Source of the DNA: Azoarcus_F sp048158365
Lineage (GTDB): Bacteria; Pseudomonadota; Gammaproteobacteria; Burkholderiales; Rhodocyclaceae
DNA length: 47,110 bases
Strand: one strand, 5' to 3'
Assembly: GCA_048158365.1 (NCBI GenBank)
Contig: JBLLNL010000015.1
The position numbers were made by a program, and so were the translations under genes. Numbering within the stretch: position 1 is the first letter of the stretch; every line of letters begins with the position of its first letter. Positions 8,771 to 16,971 of the stretch are shown piece by piece. Under the pieces are notes generated by a model. It did no database searches and was not told the DNA's origin. It was given only the letters and a program-made list of their open reading frames with translations.

Positions 8771-8933
8771 TCGGGTTCTCCTCGTCGTTCGTGTGTGCAC
8801 GAAACCTGGAATTCAACTCGTGTATCAGGATTCTACTGGCGAGACGTCGGTTGCGCACACGATTCTCGGCCAGCCATCGGCGTGTGGACCCTGTGCGCCT
8901 CTCCCGATCCTCTGCCGATCCGGCGGCCTGGTC

Positions 8934-9366
8934 TCAGCTGCCGAGCTCGATCGCGCCCTCGGCCACGAGCAGCCCGATCTCGGTTTCCGAAAGTCCATGC
9001 TGTTCGAGTATCTCCCGGGTGTGCTGACCGAGCATCGGCGCCGGGCTGCGCACGACGCCGGGGGTTTCCTGGAACTTGGAGGAGTAGATCTGCGTGAAGG
9101 GATTGTCCTGACCATCCATGCCCCCGGTCTGCACTGCCACGAAGACCTCGGACAAGGCCATCGGCGACGGATTGGCCCCGTAGGTCTGGAACATCTTCAC
9201 GCGCCACACGCCCTGCGGCCTGCACGCCGCTGCCGGCGAGCGCAATGCCGAACAACTTCATGCCCATCTCCACGCCCGACAAGGTTGCCATCAGGGTCAG
9301 GTCATTGCAGTCGCCGAGATGGGCGATGCGGAACATGCGCCCTTGACCTTGCCCAGGCCGGTACCC
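8934..9366 (-). pseudogene. Chimeric relic: aminotransferase, DctP and CaiB-type CoA-transferase fragments
   Basis: Reading leftward, three fragments are joined. First is the C-terminus of a serine-glyoxylate aminotransferase (about 9366-9205): GTGLGKVKG, a frame slip, then MFRIAHLGDCNDLTLMATLS. Next is an internal piece of a TRAP DctP receptor (about 9194-9066): KMFQTYGANPSPMALSEVF and DGQDNPFTQIYSSKF. This runs in frame into the C-terminus of a CaiB/BaiF CoA-transferase (about 9066-8934): TPGVVRSPAPMLGQHTREIL. Each fragment keeps clear family similarity, so degradation is recent or the joints are recent. No start codon or full domain remains. Confidence 0.72.
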
Positions 9367-9422
9367 CGTACCGCCAACCGGTCGGCAGCCCTGTCTCGTC
9401 CTTGCCGCGTAGCGCGAGGAAT

Positions 9423-10190
9423 TCGGTCTCGATCCCAAGGCAGGCGCTGCACCAGGAGGTCGCGACGCGATTGCGTCAGCGCATCATCGAGGGCGAACTC
9501 GCACCGGGCGCCAAACTCAACGAGCGCGAACTCAGCGAGCGCCTGACGGTGTCGCGCACACCGCTGCGCGAGGCGATCAAGATGCTGACCTCCAACCCCT
9601 ATGTGGGCGAGCGGCGCGCCGGCACGGTGGGATTCTCGTTGCCCGGCGTCAGCGTGCGCATCGTCGACAAGGACCGCCGGCCCCTGCCGCGGGGAGAGAT
9701 CGGTCATGTGCAGGTGCGCGGACCGAACGTGTTCCCGGGCTACTGGCGCATGCCGGAGAAGACGCGCGAGGAGTTCACCGACGACGGTTTTTTCCGCACC
9801 GGCGACCTCGGCATGATCGATGCACGCGACTACGTCGTGCTGGTCGGCCGATCCAAGGATCTGATCATCACCGGCGGCTACAATGTCTATCCGAAGGAGA
9901 TCGAGGCCTGCATCGACGACATCGACGGCGTGAAGGAATCGGCGGTGATCGGCCTGCCGCATCCTGACTTCGGCGAGGCGGTGGCGGCGGTGATCGTGAC
10001 TCAGCCCGGCGCGAGGCTGGACGCGGCGCGCGTGATAGGCAGGCTGAAGGCGGACCTGGCGAACTTCAAGGTGCCCAAACAGGTCTTTTTCGTGGCCGAA
10101 CTGCCGCGCAACACGATGGGCAAGGTGCAGAAGAATCTGCGGCGCGATGCGTATGCCAATGAAGCCAGGAACGGAGCGAAACCGAATTGA
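9423..10190 (+). pseudogene. Chimeric relic: GntR regulator N-terminus fused to MatB C-terminus
   Basis: An open frame in which about 56 residues of a GntR winged-helix domain (9423-9590; SIPRQALHQEVATRLRQRII, LSERLTVSRTPLREAIKML) pass directly into the last 200 residues of a malonyl-CoA synthetase (from about 9590; SNPYVGERRAGTVGFSLPGV, DDGFFRTGDLG, ITGGYNVYPKEIE, LPRNTMGKVQKN). The ligase half keeps the C-terminal catalytic Lys region but lacks the whole AMP-binding N-terminal domain, so it should be inactive. GntR regulators and MatB lie together in known malonate operons; a large internal deletion of such an operon would give this fusion. The stop overlaps the TTG start of the next gene. 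Confidence 0.78.
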
Positions 10191-10951
10191 AGACTGAAGA
10201 CATCGATCTGGCAGCGGGGCTGCTACTGGAAGCCCGCACCAGCGGCCGCTTGCTCGATTCGCTGCCGACCGGTTGCGTGCCGACCGACGTGTCGGGCGCG
10301 TACGCGATTCAGGATGCGGTGGCGGAGGGGCTCGGGCCGGTCGGCGGCTGGAAGGTCGGCGCGAAGGGACCGGATCTGGAGCCCACCTGTGCGCCGATGC
10401 CCGCATCGCTGATCCGCGCGGCGCCGTGCAGCATCGCACCGCCGCTGGTCGGACGATCCGGCATCGAGGCCGAGATCGCGGTGCGTTTCAAGCTCGACCT
10501 GCCGCGCCGCGATACGCCGTATACCCGCGACGAGGTGGTCGCCGCGATCGGCTCGATTCATCCCGCGATCGAGATCGTGACCTACCGCTTCGCGGACGCG
10601 GCCGCGCAGCCGCCGCTCGCGGTGGCGGCCGACGCACTCGGCAATGGCGGGTTCGTGTGGGGAGCGGGGCGCACCGATCCGATCCTGATCGATCAGACGC
10701 AGCAAGCGGTGACGCTGACCATCGATGGCACTCAGATGGTCGAGCGCGTCGGCGGCAATGTCGCCGGCGATATCTTCCGGCTGCTGACCTGGCTCGCCAA
10801 CCATGTCGCAGAACGCGCCGGTGGCCTGCGCGCCGGACAGTTCGTGACCACCGGCACCTGCACCGGTCTCATCTACGCCGATGCCGGCAGCGAAGTCAGT
10901 GCGGAGTTTCCGGGGCTGGGCAGCGTGTCGGTGACGATTCAGCCGGCCTGA
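10187..10951 (+). CDS. 2-keto-4-pentenoate hydratase / oxalocrotonate decarboxylase-like protein
   Basis: A 254-residue member of the MhpD/DmpH branch of the fumarylacetoacetase fold. Visible features: GGWKVGAKG near residue 55, IEAEIAVRF near 90 carrying the metal-ligand Glu pair, SIHPAIEIV near 125 and GNGGFVWG. Family members hydrate 2-hydroxy-dienoates or decarboxylate 4-oxalocrotonate in meta-cleavage pathways. The TTG start (10187) overlaps the TGA of the GntR-MatB relic and has GGAG about 10 nt upstream, so translation is coupled to a broken gene. That implies the original operon promoter lay further upstream. The substrate cannot be told from context. Confidence 0.8.
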   Translation: MKTEDIDLAAGLLLEARTSGRLLDSLPTGCVPTDVSGAYAIQDAVAEGLGPVGGWKVGAKGPDLEPTCAPMPASLIRAAPCSIAPPLVGRSGIEAEIAVRFKLDLPRRDTPYTRDEVVAAIGSIHPAIEIVTYRFADAAAQPPLAVAADALGNGGFVWGAGRTDPILIDQTQQAVTLTIDGTQMVERVGGNVAGDIFRLLTWLANHVAERAGGLRAGQFVTTGTCTGLIYADAGSEVSAEFPGLGSVSVTIQPA

Positions 10952-10978
10952 TCCGACAGGCGCGATCGCGACCGGACC

Positions 10979-12610
10979 TTACATCCTGCCACCCCGGCGC
11001 CCGCCCGCTTCCGCGACGTAGCGCCGCACGCGCGGCGCCTCGGTGCCGATGTGGAAGGACTGGCGGCGTTCCCTCAAGCCCACGTCCGCGGCGGTGAAGC
11101 GCTCGAGGCGGCGCTGGTGCTCTATCCAGTTCTCGTCCAGAAAATACTCGATGTAACGGCCGGGCTGCGCGGCGTCGCGGAACAGCCCCCACGACAAGGC
11201 ACCCTGGCGCAGCCGCGCACGGCGGGTCTCCTGCATGATGTCGTTGAACTGCGCTTCGCGCGACGGATCGATGATGTATTCCACCGTCACCATGACCGGG
11301 CCCTCGTCCGGTGCGATGTCGATCCGGGGGGGCGGGGCGCTGCTCTGGATCCGCGCCGGCGTCATGTCTTCGTCGCCCGCACCGCCCAGGCGGCTGCGCC
11401 ATGTGAACAGCAGCATGAACAGGCCGAAGGACGCGGCCCCCACGATGCCGGTGACGACCGTCGTCTGTCCCGCGACGTAACCCCACAGCCCCGCACCGGC
11501 CGCGCCACCACCCATCAGCGCCATCTGGTAGATCGACATGCCGCGTGCGCGCACCCAGTTCGGCAGCGCCATCTGGGCGGCCACGGTGAGCGAGTTGGCG
11601 GTCGCGATCCAGGCCATGCCGGCGACCGCCATCGCGACCACCGCAAGCCACGTGTAGGGCGACAGCACGACCACGACCGATGCGAGCGCATGCAGGAGGG
11701 TCCCCAGGCGCACGAAGGCGTCGCGACCGATGCGCTTGCGCAGGTGATTCAGGTTCAGCGCCGCGACGATCGCACCACCACCCATCGCCGCCAGCAGGAT
11801 CGTGAACGTGACCGGCCCGCCGCCATGGATGTCGCGCGCGATCAGCGGCAGCATCGCGGTCACCGCGGTCGACTGGAAGAAGAACAGGAAGATGCGCACC
11901 AGCACCGCGCGCATGCGCGGCGACTGCACCACATGCTGCACGCCGACCCGCATCGCGCCGAAGAAACGTTCGCCTGGCAGCACGCTGGGCCTGGGTTCGG
12001 ACTTCCAGCGGATGATCAGCATGAAAGCGACGATCGCGAGAATGGCGTTCAGCCCGAAGACATAGGGGCTGCCGGCGGTCGCCAGCAAGGCACCTGCAAC
12101 CACGGGGCCGATCACGCGCGACATGTTCATCGCGATGCCGTTGAGCGCGAGCGCGGCCGCGAGCTGATCGCGGGGCACGACGTCGGGCACGATCGCGGCG
12201 AACACTGGCCAGCGCATGGCCATGCCGATGCCGTTGGCGAAGGTCAGCGCCAGCAGCAGGTTGGCGGTGAGGCCGCCGGTCATCGCGAGGATGCCCAGCA
12301 CGACCGCGATCATCGCGACATAGAGCTGCGTGAATGCGAAGTAGCGGCGGCGGTCGATGATGTCGGCGAGCGCACCGCTGGGCAGACCGAGCACGAACAC
12401 CGGCAGCGTGGACGCGGCCTGGACCATCGCCACCATGACCACGCTGTCGGTCAGCGAGGTCATCAGCCAGGCGGCCGCGACCTCGTTCATCCACATCGTC
12501 ACGTTGGCGGCCAGCCACGCCATCCACAGCATGCGGAAGACCGGTCCGCGCAGAGGCGCGAGGGCGCCGGACTGGGCTGGATCCGCGGTCGCTTCCGGTG
12601 AGTTGGACAT
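10979..12610 (-). CDS. MFS transporter (EntS/MFS_3 type) with C-terminal monooxygenase-like domain
   Basis: A 543-residue protein. Residues 1-420 form an MFS exporter of the enterobactin-exporter type with about 12 membrane segments, e.g. LPVFVLGLPSGALADIIDRR (cytoplasmic loop 2-3 motif). Residues about 450-520 (VTVEYIIDPSREAQFNDIMQ, WGLFRDAAQPGRYIEYFLDE) resemble the ABM/Dabb ferredoxin-like fold of small quinone-forming monooxygenases. Such fusions occur in proteobacteria annotated simply as MFS transporters; their substrate is unknown. A regulatory domain that senses the exported compound is one reading. It converges with the hydratase gene. Confidence 0.85.
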   Translation of the reverse strand: MSNSPEATADPAQSGALAPLRGPVFRMLWMAWLAANVTMWMNEVAAAWLMTSLTDSVVMVAMVQAASTLPVFVLGLPSGALADIIDRRRYFAFTQLYVAMIAVVLGILAMTGGLTANLLLALTFANGIGMAMRWPVFAAIVPDVVPRDQLAAALALNGIAMNMSRVIGPVVAGALLATAGSPYVFGLNAILAIVAFMLIIRWKSEPRPSVLPGERFFGAMRVGVQHVVQSPRMRAVLVRIFLFFFQSTAVTAMLPLIARDIHGGGPVTFTILLAAMGGGAIVAALNLNHLRKRIGRDAFVRLGTLLHALASVVVVLSPYTWLAVVAMAVAGMAWIATANSLTVAAQMALPNWVRARGMSIYQMALMGGGAAGAGLWGYVAGQTTVVTGIVGAASFGLFMLLFTWRSRLGGAGDEDMTPARIQSSAPPPRIDIAPDEGPVMVTVEYIIDPSREAQFNDIMQETRRARLRQGALSWGLFRDAAQPGRYIEYFLDENWIEHQRRLERFTAADVGLRERRQSFHIGTEAPRVRRYVAEAGGRRGGRM

Positions 12611-12672
12611 GGTCGGGTGTCTCCGTGATTCTCGCGCAGCGGACGTCGAATGTCGGGGCGCAGTCGAACGCG

Positions 12673-12689
12673 CTTAGACAGACGCTAAG
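12673..12689. promoter_or_regulatory. Inverted repeat upstream of the MFS gene
   Basis: CTTAG-N7-CTAAG (12673-12677 and 12685-12689), about 60 bp upstream of the MFS start in the 290-bp divergent gap to the SDR gene. It could be an operator, but no regulator gene lies next to it. Nothing else clear is seen in this gap apart from AGGAG before the SDR start. Confidence 0.3.
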
Positions 12690-12900
12690 TCTATCAGGCG
12701 CGCATCCCGCTGACGCATGCCGGGTGAGCCTGCCGCTGCCTGAACCGACGGACGATCGCGCGCCCCCGAGCACCACCCCGGCCGCGAACACTTGACCGTC
12801 GATGGCGATCGCAAGCATGCTGCGTCGGCGCCGCACGCCGAAAACGTCGGAACGGGCGCGCCGGTGTTCGTGTCCGATGTCCGACAGGAGAAAACGTGCA

Positions 12901-13680
12901 ATGGATCTGAATATCGCCGGACGCCGCGCCATCGTGTGCGCGGCCTCGAAGGGTCTGGGCAGGGCGTGCGCAGAGGCGCTCGCGGCCGAAGGGGTGGATC
13001 TGGTCATCAATGCGCGGAGTGAAGCCGCATTGCAGCGAACCGCGGTCGAGCTTCGCGAACGCCATGGGGTGCAGGTCATCGCGGTGGCGGCCGACATCAC
13101 GACGCGGGCCGGGCGTGAAGCGGTGCTGGCCGAATGCCCGGACCCCGACATCCTGGTCAATAACGCGGGCGGTCCGCCGCCGGGTGACTTTCGCGACTGG
13201 GACGAGGACGCCTGGCACGCCGCGCTGCAGAACAACATGGTCGCGCCGATCCAGATGATCCGCGCGGTGATCGACGGGATGATCGCGCGCCGTTTCGGCC
13301 GGATCGTCAATATCACGTCGGGCGCGGTCAAGAGCCCGATCCCGGCGCTGGGGCTGTCCAACGGCGCGCGCACCGGGCTTACCGGCTTCGTGGCCGGGCT
13401 GGCGCGTCAGGTCGCGCAGCACAACGTCACGATCAACAACCTGCTGCCCGGTCCGTTCGAAACCGATCGGCTCAACGCGACGCTCGAGGGGGCGGCGAAG
13501 GCGTCCGGCAAGTCCTTCGACGAAGTGCGCACGGCCCGCATCGCGGACAATCCGAGCCGCCGCTTCGGCGATCCTGCCGAGTTCGGCGCGGCCTGCGCGT
13601 TCATCTGCAGTGCGCAGGCCGGCTACATCGTCGGGCAGAACGTGCTGCTCGACGGCGGGGCGTTTCCGGGTACCTTGTGA
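12901..13680 (+). CDS. SDR-family oxidoreductase lacking the canonical YxxxK
   Basis: A 259-residue Rossmann protein of the short-chain dehydrogenase family. The cofactor loop is present (CAASKGLGRACAEAL near residue 12), as are DILVNNAGGPPPGDF and the FabG-like end GQNVLLDGGAFPGTL. After ITSGAVKSPIPAL, where the catalytic Tyr-xxx-Lys belongs, it reads GLSNGARTGLTGF, so Tyr and Lys are replaced. This LSNGAR form occurs in a recognisable SDR subgroup whose reaction I do not know; a non-standard or lost catalytic function is possible. AGGAG lies 10 nt before ATG 12901. Confidence 0.8.
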   Translation: MDLNIAGRRAIVCAASKGLGRACAEALAAEGVDLVINARSEAALQRTAVELRERHGVQVIAVAADITTRAGREAVLAECPDPDILVNNAGGPPPGDFRDWDEDAWHAALQNNMVAPIQMIRAVIDGMIARRFGRIVNITSGAVKSPIPALGLSNGARTGLTGFVAGLARQVAQHNVTINNLLPGPFETDRLNATLEGAAKASGKSFDEVRTARIADNPSRRFGDPAEFGAACAFICSAQAGYIVGQNVLLDGGAFPGTL

Positions 13681-13787
13681 TGAAGCGTGTTCACCGCGTC
13701 ACCGCGGTCGACATCACCGAGCAGTGAGGGCAGGGTCACGAGTCGGTTTGCGCACCGGTCAGGATGACGTCGTCGGTCGAATCGAAT

Positions 13788-13923
13788 CTAGGTACCTGGT
13801 CTTCCGAACGCCAGGCCTTCCGAGCTCCCGGTGCACACCGTGCGTGCGACGACGTAGGTGACGCCCGGCCCCGGGGGTGATGGCGAGCAGAACGGCGGTA
13901 ATCGAGAAAGCTCGTAGCGACAT
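13788..13923 (-). pseudogene. LysE-family exporter N-terminal fragment with frameshift
   Basis: MSLRAFSITAVLLAITPG is followed, after an extra base in a C5G4 run, by GPGVTYVVARTV and GSSEGLAF, the classic first helix and TPGPG motif of LysE/RhtB amino-acid exporters. The frame ends about 45 codons from the start. It lies downstream of the LysR gene on the same strand. The rest of the 13681-14001 gap shows nothing recognisable. Confidence 0.6.
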
Positions 13924-14001
13924 GATGTTGTTGGCGCATCTCGTTGGTGAGAACAGGCGTCAGTTTCGTCGTCGCTGTATCGCGGTGCGGAGGTACGCGC
14001 A

Positions 14002-14910
14002 TCAGTACGAGCCGTTTTTCTCGAGCTGATCGAACAGCCAGTCCTGAAAACTGCGGACCTTGGGCAGATCGGCGCGAGACTTGAGCAGGTTGACGGTGTA
14101 GCCCAGGATCTTCGGGCCTTCCAGGCCAAGCGGGGCGACGAGGCGACCAGTCTCCAGTTCGCGCTGCACCAGAAGCAGGCTCTCCAGGCACACTCCCAGG
14201 CCATCCACGGCAGCGCTGATCGCCATGAACGAACGATCGAAACGCGGTCCGCGCGAGATGTCCAGCGGGACCTTTCGATGAAGCCGCATCCAGTCGCGCC
14301 AGCTGACCAAGCAGACCTCGCTGTGGATCAGCGTGTGGTGGCGAAGATCCTCCGGCGTGCGAATCGGGTTCGGACCATTTGCGATCGACGGGGCGCACAA
14401 GGGCACGATGGTCTCGGAGGGGAAGGGCAGCACCATCGTGCCGGCAGGTTGCAGCCGCCGGGAGCTGCCATAGCGGATATCGATATCGACCCCGTGCATC
14501 AGCAGGTCTGCCGGAGGCGGATACGAGGCGTTCAGCCGCACATCTATGTCCGGATGCATCGCGCTGAAGCGTGCCAGCCTGGGCATCAGCCACTGCGTTG
14601 CAAAACTCGGGGTCGAGTGCACGGTGAGAATGTCGCTTTTGGCCGTTCGTCCCAGTTCTCGAGTTGCCATTTCGATTCTCGAGAAGGCGGCCGAGATCTC
14701 CTCTGCGTAAACCCGTCCCGCATCGGTCAGCACCACCGCGCGATGCAACCGATGGAACAACTTCACCCCGAATTGCTCCTCGAGAAACTTGACCTGGTGA
14801 CTGACCGCCGACGGCGTGACGAACAGTTCCTCTGCTGCAAGTGCGAAGGAGGACAAGCGTGCTGCGGCCTCGAACGCCTGCACTGCCTTGAGCGAAATCC
14901 GATGCTGCAT
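14002..14910 (-). CDS. LysR-family regulator (GcvA-like)
   Basis: A 302-residue LysR regulator. The N-terminal winged helix (LKAVQAFEAAARLSSFALAA, FVTPSAVSHQVKFLEEQFGV) and a GcvA-type effector domain with WLMPRLARFSAMHPDIDVRL and DIDIRYG are complete. It is divergent from the transketolase/TRAP operon and is therefore its likely activator, responding to a pathway intermediate. The frame can also begin at GTG 14922, but that would bury the start inside the palindrome at 14920-14944; ATG 14910 gives the usual short N-terminus of the family. Confidence 0.85.
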   Translation of the reverse strand: MQHRISLKAVQAFEAAARLSSFALAAEELFVTPSAVSHQVKFLEEQFGVKLFHRLHRAVVLTDAGRVYAEEISAAFSRIEMATRELGRTAKSDILTVHSTPSFATQWLMPRLARFSAMHPDIDVRLNASYPPPADLLMHGVDIDIRYGSSRRLQPAGTMVLPFPSETIVPLCAPSIANGPNPIRTPEDLRHHTLIHSEVCLVSWRDWMRLHRKVPLDISRGPRFDRSFMAISAAVDGLGVCLESLLLVQRELETGRLVAPLGLEGPKILGYTVNLLKSRADLPKVRSFQDWLFDQLEKNGSY

Positions 14911-14919
14911 TGCAATACT

Positions 14920-14944
14920 CACATGAATTCAATTCATTTATGTG
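14920..14944. promoter_or_regulatory. Nested palindrome, probable LysR operator
   Basis: ATGAATT-C-AATTCAT (14923-14937) lies inside CACAT-N15-ATGTG (14920-14944), in the divergent gap between the LysR gene and the transketolase operon. The AT-rich dyad is a good candidate for the recognition site. A weak promoter for the operon follows (TTGAGC near 14963, TAAGCT about 17 bp on), and AAGGAG precedes the first gene. Confidence 0.6.
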
Positions 14945-15109
14945 GTCATTAATATTCGTTTGAGCGCAAGAAATCAAGGGGATAAGCTTTCATCCACTCG
15001 CCGGCTGTTCTTACGAGCTTGCGGCGGCCGAGGAAAAACCGCTCGAAAAAGAGAGCAACGAAGCTGACCCGGGCTTGTTTCGAAGTCGGGTCCAACCAAG
15101 GAGAACTGC

Positions 15110-15955
15110 GTGGAGAAAAGCGTAACCGACGTCCGCGCCGAGCTTGCAGAGCGCGCCTACCGCATCAGGCGGAACGCGCTGCTTATGGGCGAGGTGCAGG
15201 GTCAGGGCTACATCGGACAAGCCCTCGACATTGCCGACGTGTTGGCTGTGTCCTATTTCGGTGCGATGAACTATCGCCCCGAAGATCCGGAATGGGAAGG
15301 GCGTGACCGCTTCCTGCTGTCGAATGGCCACTATGCGATTGCGCTGTATGCGGCGCTGATCGAGGCCGGCATCGTCCCTCAGGGAGAACTCGAAACCTAC
15401 GGCAGCGACGACAGCCGTCTGCCGATGTCGGGCATGGCGAGCTACACGCCGGGGATGGAGATGTCCGGCGGTTCGCTCGGCCAGGGCCTGACCATCGCAG
15501 TTGGGCGCGGTCTCGGCCTCAAGCGCAAGGGCTCGAAGGCGTTCGTATACACCCTGTTCTCGGATGGCGAACTCGACGAGGGCGCGATCTGGGAAGGCCT
15601 GATGTCGGCCGCGCATTGGAAGCTGGACAACCTGATCGCGATCGTCGACGTGAACAACCAGCAGGCCGACGGTCCCTCGAGCAAGATCATGGCCTTCGAG
15701 CCGCTGACCGAGAAGATGCAGGCCTTCGGCTGGTTCACGCAGCGCATCGACGGCAACGATCTCGATGCGGTGATCGCGGCCTTCGACGCGGCGCGCAATC
15801 ATCCCGGCGAGCAGCCGCGCATGATCATCGCCGATACCCGCATGGGCTGCGGTGTGCCCTTCCTCGAAGCCCGCGAAAAGAACCACTTCATCCGTGTCGA
15901 TGCACACGAATGGCAACTCGCCCTCGAGGCACTGGAAGCCGGGAGGCAAGCATGA
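15110..15955 (+). CDS. Transketolase-like protein, N-terminal (ThDP-binding) subunit
   Basis: A 281-residue protein covering the first third to half of a transketolase, the pyrophosphate-binding domain. DRFLLSNGHYAIALYAAL and SGGSLGQGL are typical. The ThDP motif reads FSDGELDEGAIWEG to DVNNQQADG, with Ser in place of the first Gly of GDG. The C-terminal subunit follows with an ATGA overlap, so the pair forms a split transketolase as in apulose-4-phosphate transketolase (AptA/AptB) and other acquired catabolic enzymes. Expected chemistry is transfer of a two-carbon ketol unit; the substrate is unknown. The GTG start has AAGGAG 7 nt upstream. First gene of the operon. Confidence 0.85.
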   Translation: MEKSVTDVRAELAERAYRIRRNALLMGEVQGQGYIGQALDIADVLAVSYFGAMNYRPEDPEWEGRDRFLLSNGHYAIALYAALIEAGIVPQGELETYGSDDSRLPMSGMASYTPGMEMSGGSLGQGLTIAVGRGLGLKRKGSKAFVYTLFSDGELDEGAIWEGLMSAAHWKLDNLIAIVDVNNQQADGPSSKIMAFEPLTEKMQAFGWFTQRIDGNDLDAVIAAFDAARNHPGEQPRMIIADTRMGCGVPFLEAREKNHFIRVDAHEWQLALEALEAGRQA

Positions 15956-16953
15956 ACTCGACTGTGACGACCAAACCCAAACTGAAGACCTCGGCCATGA
16001 TCGCCTCGATCGCCGGCGAGGGCCAGCGCACCACGGCGGCGCCGTTCGGTCACGCGCTAGTGAAACTGGCTGCGGAACGCTCCGACGTCGTCGGTATGAC
16101 CGCGGACCTCGCCAAGTACACCGACCTTCACATCTTCGCCCAGGCCTATCCGGAGCGCTTCTACCAGATGGGCATGGCCGAGCAATTGCTGATGGGGGCC
16201 GCAGCCGGCATGGCGCACGAGGGTGCGATGCCGTTCGTGACGACCTATGCGGTGTTCGCGACCCGCCGTGCCTACGACTTCATGCATCAGACGATCGCCG
16301 AAGACAATCTGAACGTGAAGATCGCCTGCGCATTGCCCGGGCTGACGACCGGCTACGGCCCCAGCCACCAGGCGGCCGAGGATCTGGCACTGATGCGCGC
16401 GATGCCGGGCATGACCGTGATCGACCCGTGCGACGCGCTCGACATCGAGCAGATGGTGCCTGCCGTGGCCGCGCACAAGGGGCCGGTCTATATGCGCCTG
16501 CTTCGCGGCAGCGTCCCGCTGGTGCTGGACGAGTACGACTACAGGTTCGAACTCGGAAAGGCCAAGCTCATCCGCGACGGCCGGGACGTGCTGGTGATCT
16601 CGTCCGGGATCATGACCATGCGCGCGCTGGAGGTGGCCAAGGAACTCGAAGCGGATCGCGTGGATGTGGCGGTGCTGCATGTGCCGACGATCAAGCCGCT
16701 CGACACCTCGACGATTCTGCGCGAGGCGGGTCGGTCTGGACGTCTGGTCGTCGTGGCCGAGAACCACACCACGATAGGCGGCCTGGGCGAAGCGGTCGGC
16801 ACCGAACTCCTTCGTGCGGGCGTGACGCCGCAGTTCCGCCAGATCGCATTGCCCGACGCCTTCCTCGATGCGGGCGCACTGCCGACCCTGCACGATCGCT
16901 ACGGCATTTCCACCAAGGTCATGGCCTCGACCATCAAGAGCTGGCTCGGCTGA
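15952..16953 (+). CDS. Transketolase-like protein, C-terminal subunit
   Basis: A 333-residue protein made of the pyrimidine-binding and C-terminal domains of transketolase. FYQMGMAEQLLMGAAAGMA contains the catalytic Glu that activates ThDP. GLTTGYGPSHQAAEDLALMR is the usual substrate-channel segment, and VLHVPTIKPLD and ENHTTIGGLGEAV close the C-terminal domain. The start overlaps the stop of the partner subunit (ATGA), giving coupled 1:1 synthesis. No kinase, isomerase or aldolase gene accompanies it, so the substrate may not be phosphorylated; this is inference. Confidence 0.88.
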   Translation: MNSTVTTKPKLKTSAMIASIAGEGQRTTAAPFGHALVKLAAERSDVVGMTADLAKYTDLHIFAQAYPERFYQMGMAEQLLMGAAAGMAHEGAMPFVTTYAVFATRRAYDFMHQTIAEDNLNVKIACALPGLTTGYGPSHQAAEDLALMRAMPGMTVIDPCDALDIEQMVPAVAAHKGPVYMRLLRGSVPLVLDEYDYRFELGKAKLIRDGRDVLVISSGIMTMRALEVAKELEADRVDVAVLHVPTIKPLDTSTILREAGRSGRLVVVAENHTTIGGLGEAVGTELLRAGVTPQFRQIALPDAFLDAGALPTLHDRYGISTKVMASTIKSWLG

Positions 16954-16971
16954 CTTCACAGGAGCAATCAG

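Noticed and set aside
11051..12601. A 516-codon plus-strand frame opposite the MFS gene
   Set aside because: His/Arg/Gln-rich antisense product with no domain; shadow of the MFS transporter.
10896..13373. An 825-codon minus-strand frame covering the MFS gene
   Set aside because: It spans the MFS gene in another frame and is Arg/Ala-rich; only the 543-residue frame shows membrane helices.
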